Positions 1 through 9,200 of a stretch of DNA of 64,000 nucleotides are shown here, piece after piece. The notes under the pieces are model-generated. The model saw only the letters and a list, made by a program, of their open reading frames with translations. It did no database searches and was not told the DNA's origin. The number at the start of each line of letters is the position of its first letter. Positions within the stretch are counted from its first letter, which is position 1. The stretch is from Rosistilla ulvae. GTDB lineage: Bacteria > Planctomycetota > Planctomycetia > Pirellulales > Pirellulaceae. Position numbers and translations under genes: made by a program. The stretch is taken from NCBI RefSeq assembly GCF_007741475.1, contig NZ_CP036261.1:682001-746000 (forward strand), given 5' to 3'.

Positions 1-919
1 GCTTGCTGCGATCGAGAAGCAGACCGATCGCAGCGACGCCGCGGAGACGGAGATCCGAAACCTGCGACGACAGATCAATGAAGAGCTGCGGCAGATCTAC
101 GCCAATCTCGATCCGTGGCAGACGGTTCAGGTCGCGCGGCACAAAGACCGTCCGTATACGAACGACTATCTGAAGCTAGCGTTCGACGAGTTTGTCGAAC
201 TGCATGGCGACAAGCAGTTCGGCGACGACCGGGCGCTGTTGACCGGGTTTGCGAAGATCGATCGCTTCAAAGTGATCGTCGCCGGGCATCAGAAAGGCCG
301 TACCTATAAGGAACGCGCCGCGTGCCACTTCGGATGCGCCCATCCCGAAGGCTATCGCAAGGCGATGAGCAAGATGAAGATGGCCGAGAAATATCGGCTG
401 CCTCTGATCTGCTTCATCGACACTCCCGGTGCCTATCCCGGCGTCGGTGCCGAGGAACGGGGCCAGGCTCAAGTGATCGCCGAAAGCATGTTCCAGATGA
501 GCCGGCTGAAGACGCCGATCATCTGCGTCGTGATCGGTGAAGGGGGGAGCGGCGGCGCTTTGGGGATCGGCGTCGGCGATCGCGTGGCCGTGATGGAGAA
601 CGCGTATTATTCCGTCATTAGTCCCGAGGGCTGTGCGGGCATTCTGTGGAAGAGCCACGAGCACGCGCCGAAGGCCGCCAAGGCGTTGAAGTTCACTTCG
701 AAGGATTTGCCCGGACTTGGCGTCGTCGACGACGTGTTGCCCGAACCGCTGGGCGGTGCGCATCGCGATCATCATCAAGCGGCTTCGCGTCTGCGTAGCT
801 ATTTGACGCGGACGCTGACTCAATTGGAATCGCTGCCGGTCGAAGAGTTGCTGGCTCAGCGTTACGAGAAGTTTCGCCGGATGGGCGTCTTCCTGGAGGC
901 GGCCGAAGCGGCTGTCTGA
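1..919 (+). CDS. accA: Acetyl-CoA carboxylase carboxyltransferase subunit alpha (5' end outside window)
   Basis: Alpha half of the carboxyltransferase that moves the carboxyl group from carboxybiotin to acetyl-CoA, the committed step of fatty acid synthesis; cytosolic, partner AccD. The frame is open from base 2, giving about 305 visible residues. The family is about 320 long, so only a short N-terminus is missing. Recognisable family segments are DPWQTVQVARHKDRPYT near the start, the FIDTPGAYPGVGAEERGQ block and GEGGSGGALGIGVGDRVAVM followed by YSVISPEGCAGILWK. The C-terminus ends with a helical tail as in other AccA proteins. No accD is in the window. Identification is firm. Confidence 0.96.
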   Translation, partial: LAAIEKQTDRSDAAETEIRNLRRQINEELRQIYANLDPWQTVQVARHKDRPYTNDYLKLAFDEFVELHGDKQFGDDRALLTGFAKIDRFKVIVAGHQKGRTYKERAACHFGCAHPEGYRKAMSKMKMAEKYRLPLICFIDTPGAYPGVGAEERGQAQVIAESMFQMSRLKTPIICVVIGEGGSGGALGIGVGDRVAVMENAYYSVISPEGCAGILWKSHEHAPKAAKALKFTSKDLPGLGVVDDVLPEPLGGAHRDHHQAASRLRSYLTRTLTQLESLPVEELLAQRYEKFRRMGVFLEAAEAAV

Positions 920-1158
920 TCTTCCGGGCGTCCGCGCCTTCGCGGCTCGGAAGCAAAGTCCTTGGTGCGACCGCCGCAGATGCTGGCGTTCGCCGGGGTG
1001 GGGCCTGGTTTTCAGGCCCTTAGAAACCGCCCCGCAACGTCCGATAATGCCTCTTATGTTGTATTAAGGCCCCCGTTTTCCCTGGGTTTTACGAACATTC
1101 TGGTTCTGAGGATCGCACGTTCCCCCGCCCTGAATTCCACAGCGACTGGGGCCAGCGG

Positions 1159-1845
1159 TTATGGCTGGAGCTGGTCGAAGAATTTGGGCGTCAGCAGCTC
1201 GGCTGGAATCAGGTTCTCGCTGTCGTTGGGCAGTTGCAGATTCTGCTGCACCGCGTCGACGATCGCGCCGGCCGCGGATTCATTGTCGCTCCACGGCAAC
1301 GGTTGCGCCGGACCGGTCGACGCGTTGCCGTCGGCTCGCAATTGTTCGTCCAGTCGATCCAGGTACGGACCGACGATCTCTTGCAGTTCGGCCGGGATGA
1401 CTTTGTCGCTGTAGCTGAGGAGCTTGGCGATGTAGTATCCGCTCCGCGATTGCACGATCTGCGTGCGGACCGAATCGCCCAGCAGCGAGAGCGCGAACAT
1501 CGTGATCAGGATGCAATAGATCACGCCCTTGGCCAGTCCGAGGATTCCGCCGAGTTGATGGTCGAAGGTTCGGAGTCTCAGGCGGTCGATCGTGCGCGAT
1601 AGCATTCGGAATAAGATCCAGATCGCGATCATCGTGCCTGTGAACAGGATGAACATCGCCAGGAACATATTCCACGGCGGCTCGGCATGAATCTGTTGCG
1701 AGAACGGTTCGCGGAAACGCATCGCCACCCAGTAGCTGAGCGAGATCGATGCGAGCGACGCGACTTGCCAGGCGAAGCCTTTGATCGCGCCGAGGATCGT
1801 GGCGGCAGCCAGCGCGATCAGCATGATGATGTCGTAGGTTTCCAT
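1159..1845 (-). CDS. CvpA-family membrane protein
   Basis: Integral membrane protein of the CvpA (colicin V production) family, 228 residues from the ATG at 1845. An in-frame ATG 48 bases further upstream would add a charged stretch that does not fit the family. It begins METYDIIMLIALAAATILGAIKG, the usual first membrane helix followed by a glycine-rich turn. Hydrophobic segments follow at about 25-45, 60-85 and 100-125, with the LGGILGLAKGVIYCILI segment typical of CvpA. The soluble C-terminal tail (about 150-228) is poorly conserved. CvpA proteins affect envelope integrity and secretion, but the exact function here is unknown. It stands alone, divergent from the YdjM-like gene. Confidence 0.8.
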   Translation of the reverse strand: METYDIIMLIALAAATILGAIKGFAWQVASLASISLSYWVAMRFREPFSQQIHAEPPWNMFLAMFILFTGTMIAIWILFRMLSRTIDRLRLRTFDHQLGGILGLAKGVIYCILITMFALSLLGDSVRTQIVQSRSGYYIAKLLSYSDKVIPAELQEIVGPYLDRLDEQLRADGNASTGPAQPLPWSDNESAAGAIVDAVQQNLQLPNDSENLIPAELLTPKFFDQLQP

Positions 1846-1973
1846 GATCGGTGGATTTGGGGATTTCGAGCGGCGAAGAAGCAAAGGTGCCAAGTATACG
1901 TAGGTCCGCGCCGCGGGCGAAGATCAATCAGATCGGCCTTGGCAGCGAGGGGCGATCGCGGTTATTTAATAGC

Positions 1974-2702
1974 ATGGCCGGATTCAAGACACACATGACG
2001 GGAAGCACCGTCGTCGGCATCGGATACGGTTATCTGGGAGCAACCCAATTTGGGATGTCTCTGGAATCGTGCTTGTTAGCCGGAGGCCTGTGCAGTGTCA
2101 GCGGGATGCTGCCCGATTTGGACAGCGATTCAGGGGTACCGCTGCGCGAAACGGCGATGTTCGCATCGGCTGTGGTTCCGATGATGTTGCTCCATCGGTT
2201 GCAGGACTTGGGCCTGCGGCGCGAGACGATGATTGCGGTGGCCGGCGTCGTCTATGCCTTCATGCGATTTGTCCTCGTCGAAGTTTTCAAAAAGTACACC
2301 GTTCATCGCGGGATGTGGCACAGCATTCCCGCGGCCGTTTCGGTCGGCTTGATCGCGTATCTGTTGCTGCATTGTGCGGAGGAGGATGTGCGGATCTACA
2401 AAAGCATGGGAGTCTTCCTCGGCTTCATGGTCCATCTGGTCTTGGATGAAATTTGGTCGATCGAGTTTGGGGTCACTGGGCTCCGTTTCAAAAAGTCGTT
2501 TGGGACGGCGATGAAATTTTGGGGCAACAACTTTTTGGCCAACGTCTCGGTCTACGGGAAGCTTGGCATCTTGGTCTACATGGTCTATCACGACCACTCG
2601 TTCATGTTGCATCAGCATCTCCCCGAAGCGCCGCAGTTCGAACAGATGGCCGAGCCGTGGATGCTGCCGCAATCTCCCTCGCCGCAACCGGGCTGGCGCT
2701 AG
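1974..2702 (+). CDS. YdjM/DUF457-like membrane-bound metal-dependent hydrolase
   Basis: A 242-residue protein starting MAGFKTHMTGSTVVG, which matches the N-terminus of the YdjM/DUF457 family. The HMTGS histidine, the PDLDSDSG acidic cluster (residues about 45-52) and HRGMWHS (about 112-118) are the likely metal-site residues of this family. Four or five hydrophobic segments suggest an inner-membrane protein. An upstream in-frame ATG at 1851 would add 41 residues without family similarity, so the ATG at 1974 is preferred. Substrate unknown. It converges on the EVE/nuclease gene across a short gap that holds a C-rich repeat copy. Confidence 0.75.
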   Translation: MAGFKTHMTGSTVVGIGYGYLGATQFGMSLESCLLAGGLCSVSGMLPDLDSDSGVPLRETAMFASAVVPMMLLHRLQDLGLRRETMIAVAGVVYAFMRFVLVEVFKKYTVHRGMWHSIPAAVSVGLIAYLLLHCAEEDVRIYKSMGVFLGFMVHLVLDEIWSIEFGVTGLRFKKSFGTAMKFWGNNFLANVSVYGKLGILVYMVYHDHSFMLHQHLPEAPQFEQMAEPWMLPQSPSPQPGWR

Positions 2703-2752
2703 CAACGGGATCTTTGCTATCGCCGGGCATAGTGGTCTCAAAAAAATTCAGT

Positions 2753-2767
2753 CCCCTGCCCTGCTCC
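2753..2767 (+). repeat. C-rich dispersed motif, copy 1
   Basis: CCCCTGCCCTGCTCC between two convergent genes. It matches the recurring intergenic motif C(n)TGCCCTGC(C/T)CCG, here with the CTCC variant. Confidence 0.75.
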
Positions 2768-2780
2768 ATTGTTTTGGAGC

Positions 2781-4367
2781 TCAGGAAGATTTCGCCATCG
2801 CCGCCGGTTTGCCGATCCGGTCACGCAGTTCGGCGAATCGATCGGCGGTTCCGAGTTCGATCCAGTTCCAGAACTCGAAGCGGTCTTTGTCGAAGTCGCC
2901 GAGATCGTTTTTGTACAGCCAGATTCCTTGGCGTGCCGCCAGCAGGATCTGGTGGGCGTTAAGGACCTTGCCGTAGGATCGTGCTTGCCGGAAATCGACG
3001 TCTCGTTGTCGCTCCGAGAGGATATCTAGTTTAGCTTCGATCAGAATCGATACCGTAGTCTGGCCGTTGTGCGCTCGAAGTCCAATCGCGTAATCGGGGA
3101 TGATCCGTTCTCGGCGGCCAATTTTGACCGTCAGTTGACGAACGTAGTCCGGCGTCGCGTATCCCAGCCTTTCCAGGAGCGGTTCGATCAGTTGTGTCTC
3201 GACGTCCCGTTCGTTTTTCAGATTGAGGTCAAGGGTCGGCAGGTCTGCGGGTGCTGACGGGAGGATTGATGTGTCGAATCCTTTATCCGCGGCCATCTCG
3301 AGGATAGCGTTGTATTGCGATGTTGGGATCGGTTTCCCGCCGCGACCTTGAAATCGCGCGCGAACCGCTGGGGTGTCCGCGAATGTTGGGTGGACTGATA
3401 GTTCGCTGAATGGGATGTCGGGGATTTTGATGGGGCGAGAGATCCGCGATGTTGAATAGTAATAAAAAAACGGGTCGACGAAGCCGGGAGCGACCGCTCG
3501 CCAGATCGAATGGACGCAGCTGCGAGGCGACGAGCACCACAAGACGACGATATCTCCCGGTCTTGTTTCTACTCCACATTGCCAGAAGGAGACGTCGGTC
3601 GGTTGGGCGTTGTCGACGAAGTCGAAATCTTCGTGGGTTCCGCGACCGCCGATCACAAACCAGACGCGAGACGCTGCCGGGAGCTCGTTGTGGTGTGTTG
3701 CAAGCTTCAGATCTTTAAACGCGAAGTCGTAAAGGAAAGCGTTGAATTCGGCGGGCGTTAGTCCGTGTGCGGTTCGGAATTTTTGGAGTTGCTCGTTGAT
3801 GCGTGCGTAATAAATGGCGCGTTCGCGTTCTTGCCGTTTGCCCGGAACGGGCGGGAGTTCGATTCCGTAGTTTCGGCAGATGGTTGAAAACTGATCGAAG
3901 CGATAGCTGAAGAAATAGGGTGCAAAAAGTTCTGGCCATCGCATGTGAAGCCCTGCGGAAATATGAGCTATCAGCGTGTAGATCTCCGAGTAGTATCGTT
4001 TGGATTCGTCCTCGCCTTTTGCGTCGTTAAGTATTGAAAAGTAGAAAGAATCAGTGTCGTCGAACTCAATCACGATCCCATTGTCGACGATCTCTTCAAA
4101 TAGATTTATTGCTGCGTCTTGCGATGGGATTTCAACGTCACGCACTAGCTGGTTGATGAACGTTGCAATATCTATCGGCTCATCGAAGAAAGTGTTGTCG
4201 CGGTTGTCGTTGTACTGCCGCATCCAGCGGAGTTCGTGCTCGAAGTTCTGAGGGGTATCGAGTTCCGCTAGTTGTTGAAGGTGCGAGATCAATGGCCGGC
4301 TGATCGCCTCTTTTCCTTCGTCGGATTGTTTGTAGAGATCCCATGCGAATGAAGAAAATCGTGACAT
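2781..4367 (-). CDS. EVE-domain / PD-(D/E)XK (HsdR_N-like) nuclease, putative modification-dependent restriction enzyme
   Basis: A 528-residue protein in three parts. Residues 1-230 are mostly helical and include a WPELFAPYFFSYRFDQF segment. Residues about 235-355 look like an EVE (PUA-like) domain, with VWFVIGGRG, GDIVVLWCSSPRSCVHSIWR and a PIKIPDIPFSEL stretch. Residues about 385-510 resemble the type I restriction HsdR N-terminal nuclease, with PDYAIG (Asp near 425) and ILIEAK (Glu 444, Lys 446) forming a PD-(D/E)XK site. EVE domains bind modified bases, so a stand-alone type IV-like restriction role is inferred. The start at 4367 has a strong GGAGG eight bases upstream. No methylase, specificity subunit or helicase is adjacent. 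By eye its base composition is less GC-rich than its neighbours, suggesting transfer. Confidence 0.7.
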   Translation of the reverse strand: MSRFSSFAWDLYKQSDEGKEAISRPLISHLQQLAELDTPQNFEHELRWMRQYNDNRDNTFFDEPIDIATFINQLVRDVEIPSQDAAINLFEEIVDNGIVIEFDDTDSFYFSILNDAKGEDESKRYYSEIYTLIAHISAGLHMRWPELFAPYFFSYRFDQFSTICRNYGIELPPVPGKRQERERAIYYARINEQLQKFRTAHGLTPAEFNAFLYDFAFKDLKLATHHNELPAASRVWFVIGGRGTHEDFDFVDNAQPTDVSFWQCGVETRPGDIVVLWCSSPRSCVHSIWRAVAPGFVDPFFYYYSTSRISRPIKIPDIPFSELSVHPTFADTPAVRARFQGRGGKPIPTSQYNAILEMAADKGFDTSILPSAPADLPTLDLNLKNERDVETQLIEPLLERLGYATPDYVRQLTVKIGRRERIIPDYAIGLRAHNGQTTVSILIEAKLDILSERQRDVDFRQARSYGKVLNAHQILLAARQGIWLYKNDLGDFDKDRFEFWNWIELGTADRFAELRDRIGKPAAMAKSS

Positions 4368-4441
4368 GCTGGGAGCCTCCGCCGGTCGGTTCCGCAATTA
4401 GTGAATGTGCAAGAGTTGTGTAGGCCAGCGATTATAAACCG

Positions 4442-4456
4442 CCCTGCCCTGCTCCG
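4442..4456 (+). repeat. C-rich dispersed motif, copy 2
   Basis: CCCTGCCCTGCTCCG, 75 bases upstream of the minus-strand nuclease start, on the + strand. Confidence 0.8.
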
Positions 4457-4657
4457 TGTTTTGGGAGACGCGGAATTGTTGAGTAGCCAAGGGTGGTAAG
4501 TTGGGCTGCGGTTCCGGTGTGCCTGGGGCTGGCGCTGGCTTGCTTTGGAGTTTGCTGCCGTTCGGGGCATTAGGTCCATGTGGTCGTGCCGGCCATGTGA
4601 ATCGCGCAGTCGACGATATGTGGTAGGTTCCAGGTCCGGTTGGTTGCGGTGTTCTGC

Positions 4658-4876
4658 AGTCGCGAAGGCGACGGTATTTGATAGCCTGGGACGCAAGTCT
4701 CAGATCCGGTGGACGATGTTGTTTAGAAGTCGCGAAGGCGACGGCATGAGTTTTGGTCTGGTCCGTCGGGCGATCGCATGTCGTCGCGTTCGCGACTTGC
4801 TGGGTTGGGATTGAGGTGGCGTCGGCGTACTTGTGACTTGCGTCCCGGGCTGTTGCATGTCGTCGCGTTCGCGACT
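4658..4876. repeat. Cluster of four palindromic units, two direct and two inverted
   Basis: Units AGTCGCGAAGGCGACGGTAT (4658-4677) and AGTCGCGAAGGCGACGGCAT (4728-4747) are followed by two inverted units of the form ATGTCGTCGCGTTCGCGACT (4778-4797 and 4857-4876). Each has a GTCGC core that can fold on itself, and direct and inverted copies can also pair with each other. The pattern resembles a small REP/BIME cluster. I saw no further copy elsewhere in the window. Confidence 0.7.
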
Positions 4877-4930
4877 GGTGGCGATGCCCGTGGGCTGGAG
4901 GTTGTGTGGGGGGGGCAAGATTTTTGTCTG

Positions 4931-4945
4931 CCCTGCCCTGCTCCG
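4931..4945 (+). repeat. C-rich dispersed motif, copy 3
   Basis: CCCTGCCCTGCTCCG, 30 bases beyond the end of the minus-strand desuccinylase-like gene. Confidence 0.8.
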
Positions 4946-4974
4946 ACTGGGCTGGGGCTGTGTTGAGGTTTGGC

Positions 4975-6060
4975 TCAATCGACGTTTTCGTTGTTGTCTT
5001 CGGCGGGAGCGTCGACGACTTGGATGTTGGTTGCCAGGTGTTCGTGAGCGGTTCGTTGGACCTCGTCGCCGGCGACTTGTTTTTCGTGTCGGCGGACCGA
5101 TTTGGGGTTCGACAATCGGCCGATGTGGACCACCGGTTCGCCTGGTTGGACGGCGGGCAGCGTGGTCATGCCGATGATGATTCCCGAGAAGGGAGCCTCC
5201 AACCGGTTTTGGTCTTCGGCTAACAGATTGCTGTTCGTGGCGATCGCTTGTCCTTTAACGATGCTGTCGCCGGGCGAGACGTGCATCGCGAGGAAGCCGC
5301 CTCGCTCGGCGCGGATCCATTTGGTTTCGCGAATCGTCGCCTGGGTGTCGGGAATGTCCGGTTCGCCCGACATCATCTTCAGCTCCATCAGCACGTTGAA
5401 GATCCCGCGGGTCATGCATTCGACGACCGACGATTCAACTTTCCAGACCTCGCCTCCTTCGACGATGATCGTTGGGCAGCCGGCGCGAGTCGCTTCGCGG
5501 CGGAGCGAGCCTTTGGGGCCTTTGGTTTGCAAGATGATTCCCGATCCGAAGGCTTCGGCCATGCGGCGGCAATCGGGATGGGAGAGGTCGGCTCGGACGT
5601 TGGGGAAATTTGTCCGCCGGACCGCCGCGGTGTGCAGGTCGATGCCGAAGTCGCAGCGGGCGATCAGCGATTCGAAAATCACTTTGGCGAGTCGCGAGGC
5701 CATGCTCCCCGAGGCCGATCCGGGAAAGCAGCGGTTCAAATCGCGGCGATCGGGCAGGTAGCGAGAGTGCCGTTCAAATCCGAGCATATTCAGTACCGGA
5801 ATCATCAGCACGGTGCCGGACTGCAGCGACCATTCCTTGTCCGATAGCATTGTCCGAATCGCTCCGGTGCCGTTGAGTTCGTCGCCGTGCAGTGCGGCGG
5901 TGACAAAGACGGTCGGGCCTGGTTGCAGTCCGCGGCGGATGTTGACTGGAATCGAAACGTTTCGGCTGCTGTAACTTTCACTGACCACCAATTCGGTGCT
6001 CAGCGACTCTCCCGGGGCGATATCGTGGCCGAACCAATTCTGGGTTTCCGCGGCGCTCAT
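4975..6060 (-). CDS. Succinylglutamate desuccinylase/aspartoacylase-family (M14-like) hydrolase
   Basis: Zinc-dependent amidohydrolase-like protein of 361 residues from the ATG at 6060 (MSAAETQNW). Longer upstream starts read through unrelated sequence. The family signature is clear: TAALHGDELNG with the HxxE zinc pair (about residues 56-59), DRRDLNRCFPG, GIDLHTA carrying the third zinc ligand, and IIVEGGE near the catalytic Glu. After residue 270 there is a beta-rich domain with APFSGIIIG, like the barrel-sandwich C-terminus found in many members. The substrate (an N-acyl amino acid or similar) cannot be told from sequence. It is divergent from the mechanosensitive channel gene. Confidence 0.85.
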   Translation of the reverse strand: MSAAETQNWFGHDIAPGESLSTELVVSESYSSRNVSIPVNIRRGLQPGPTVFVTAALHGDELNGTGAIRTMLSDKEWSLQSGTVLMIPVLNMLGFERHSRYLPDRRDLNRCFPGSASGSMASRLAKVIFESLIARCDFGIDLHTAAVRRTNFPNVRADLSHPDCRRMAEAFGSGIILQTKGPKGSLRREATRAGCPTIIVEGGEVWKVESSVVECMTRGIFNVLMELKMMSGEPDIPDTQATIRETKWIRAERGGFLAMHVSPGDSIVKGQAIATNSNLLAEDQNRLEAPFSGIIIGMTTLPAVQPGEPVVHIGRLSNPKSVRRHEKQVAGDEVQRTAHEHLATNIQVVDAPAEDNNENVD

Positions 6061-6263
6061 TTTCGGTTTCTTGGGCTGGATTGTGGAAAAAACACGTGGC
6101 AACGACTCAATATAGCAAGTCGAAGCCTGGGCGCGTGATACGTCTTTGGCGGGCCCAATTCGGGCGACTCGAATTCGACTTTCCTCGCTTCTCCAGGGTT
6201 GATAGTGTGCGCCTGAGCAGAGGTCTCTCATCTCTTCCCACACTTCTCCCGCTATCAAAGTCA

Positions 6264-9200
6264 ATGCGTTTCAATACTCCGCTTCGATTTGTTTGCTGCT
6301 GTCTATTAGGTCCACTTGGACTGGCCGTAGCGCAGCCTGCTGAGAACGGTTGGCGGATGCCGCCCGTTGCAAGCAATCCCGTTGCCGTACCCGCAGCGAT
6401 GCCGGTGCCACCAGCGGGCGCGATGCCTGTTGTAGCCCCGGGTGCAGTCCCTGTCGCGGCACCGGTGGAGTCGCAGCGCGTGGTGCCAGCAAGCTTTAAT
6501 GAGTCGCCGTCGCTCGAGACGGCGGTGGTGACGCGCGAGTTACTGGCGTCGGAGTTGGCGGCGATCGAAGCGACGACCGATCTGGCGGAGGAGATTCGTA
6601 AAGCTTGCACCGAGCGAATAAACAAAGCGAAGGAATGGATCGACAGCGAAGAGGCGTCGCGGAAGCGTCAGCAGGAGATCGAGGCCTATCTGCCGACGAT
6701 CGGCGATCTTGTCGCGGAGACCAAGGCGGCGCTCGAGAAGCCTGCCGATGCCGAGTTTGGAGCGAACCCAAGCGGCAATACGATCGCAGAACTGGAGAGC
6801 CAGTTGGCGGCGCTGCGTCAGCAGGTGGAAGCGGATGAAGCGCAGTTTGCAGCTAAAGGGAAAGAGCTTGAAGGGCGGACCGCGAGACTGGCGGATCTGG
6901 CAAAAGAAGTTGTCGAACTGGAACAGAAGATCGCAGAAAACGCCAAGCAGGCTGCGGCAGCAACTGGTACCGATTTAAACGCTCACGTGCAAGCCTTGGA
7001 ACTGAGGGCCAAATCACAGTGTCGGCAACAGCAGTTGGTGACGACCAAGTTGGAGCGGCGGCGGTTGGACGAGACGGGGACGTTGTTGCCGTTAGAGCAC
7101 GATTTGGCGCAGCGCAATCTGAATGGTCGCAAACGGATGTTGGCGCGTTGGCAGACGGCGATCGACCAGTGGCGGAAAGAGGAGTCGCTGCGTCAAGCGA
7201 CCGAAGCGCGGCGGATCGCCGAGACATCGCATCCGGCTTTGAAGTCGTTGGCTGAACAGAATGCGGAGATCGCAGAGCGCCGGATCGCCACGGCAGCGGG
7301 GATCGAACGCGTCACGAAAACGATCAAAGAACTGAAGGAGAAGATCCAGCAGTACGAGGCGGATTTCGAGACGCTGCGCGACAAGGTCGAGCACGCGGGA
7401 ACGACATCGACGACCGGGTTGTTGTTGCGCAAGCAACGCAGCGAATTGCCGCGGATGTCGGAATTCGAGGAGCGAACGAAATACATTCAAGCGGAGATGC
7501 CGGCGGCGCATCTGCAGTTGACCGAATGGAAACAGATGCGGCGCGCCGTCGCCGATCCTGAGGAAGCGGCGGCGGAGATGTTCGATTCGCTCGACGCGTC
7601 GTTGGGAGATTACGATCGTCAGCAAGTCATCGACGTCCTGGTACGCGTGCTCCGCGACCGCCGCGATCTGCTGGCCAAAGCGATCCCCGATCAGGATACG
7701 CTGCTGCAGGATTTGAATGAACTGGAACTTGTCGATCACCGATTGGAAGCATTGGTTGAGGAGTTTCGCGAGTTTCTGAACCAACGCGTGTTGTGGATTC
7801 GCAGCAGCGATGCGATCGAATTAGAGGATGTGCGGGCCGGAATTCAGGGGCTCGGTACGTTGGTCAATCCCGTTCGTTGGGGACAGGTGTTGCGTGTTGC
7901 AGGGGTCGATCTGTTGCGACGTCCCGCGGCCGCTCTTTCGCTGTTGGCGTTTGTGATCCTGTTGATCATCTTCCGCGCTCGCTTGCGGCAGACGCAAAGC
8001 AATCTGTCCGATCCGCCGGCTGCCGGTCAAGAGGCGAAGTTCTCGCGCTACGCCGCTGCGTTTATGATCGCTGTGGTCTTGTCGGCTCGCTGGCCTGCCC
8101 TGCTGTTGGTCGTCGGATATCGCTTGCGGACCGCGGCGGCATCGACCGAATGGACGCAAGCTGTCGGCGACGCCTGTCTGACGATGATCCTGTTTCTGTT
8201 GGGCTGCGAGTTGTTGCGCGAACTGTGTCGCAGCGAGGGTGTCGGCGAGAAGGTGTTTGGTTGGCCCGAGCGGGCGACCGCGTCGGTTCGCAATACGTTG
8301 GAGATCACAGCACTGGTCGGAACACCGATCTTTGGGTTCTTGCTGCTGTCGCAGTTCGGCGAATTGGCGGACCAGCAAAGCTCGCAGCGGTTGTTGTTCA
8401 TCTCGATTCTGGCTCTATTTGTTTTGCAGATCGGTTGGTTGGTGCGACCTCGCGGGCCGTTGATGAAATGTCTGTCGGCGGATTCGCCGCAATCGCTTGT
8501 GGTGCGATTCAAGAAGCCGATCTGGTGCGCCGTCGCTGGCGCACCGCTGGCGTTTGCGATCCTGTCGCTGGTCGGATATCACTTCTCTGCCTATCAGTTG
8601 TCGGGCCGTTTGGCCGAAACGGGAGCTGCGGTGGTGGCGGCGATCGTCCTCTATTCGCTCGCCCTACGATGGTTGGAAGTGATTGGATACAACCGCGCAC
8701 TGCGAGATGCTCCGGCGGCGGTACGGCACGACGAGGAGCGGTTGGTGATCGATTCGAGCCTGTCCGAGGAGAGCGTGGTTGTTGAGCCCGAACCGGTTGC
8801 GACAGTTTCGATGCACGCATCGGCCGACAGCGAATTCCGCGACCTGTTGCGGTACGCGGGGATCATGCTGTTGGTCTGCGCCGGATGGTTTATTTGGTCG
8901 GAAGTCTTTCCGGCCCTGCGAGTGTTGGACCGCGTGGTGCTGTGGCAGAACATCGAATCGGTCGCCGAAACGGTTGTCGATTCGGGGGGCGGCGAGTCGA
9001 TCAAGCTGAGCGACCGAACGGTCCCGACGACACTGACCGATGTCTTGATGGCTGTGTTGGTCGTCGTGGCCACGATGATGGTCGGTCGGCGTTTGCCGGG
9101 CGTCGTTGAGTTTGTGGTGTTGGAGCGGTTGCCGATGGAACAAGGAGGCCGCCAGGCAGTGGCGATCTTGGTTCGCTACGCGGCGACGCTTGTCGGGCTG

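Larger units (their letters stand above)
4368..4974. other. 607-base gene-free stretch with two C-rich motif copies and four palindromes
   Basis: Lies between the starts/ends of two minus-strand genes. Open frames here are short, arginine-rich and unconvincing. It holds the strong ribosome site of the nuclease gene, C-rich motif copies at 4442 and 4931, and a cluster of four related palindromic units at 4658-4876. An inverted pair of GACGCAAGTC-type segments (about 4689-4698 and 4835-4843) brackets part of the cluster. Confidence 0.7.

Noticed and set aside
962-1414. Possible + strand gene over the cvpA-like locus
   Set aside because: It is antisense to a well-supported membrane protein and has no family-like features.
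4368-4974. CRISPR array next to the nuclease gene
   Set aside because: The repeats are short, palindromic, in both orientations and unevenly spaced, and there are no cas genes.
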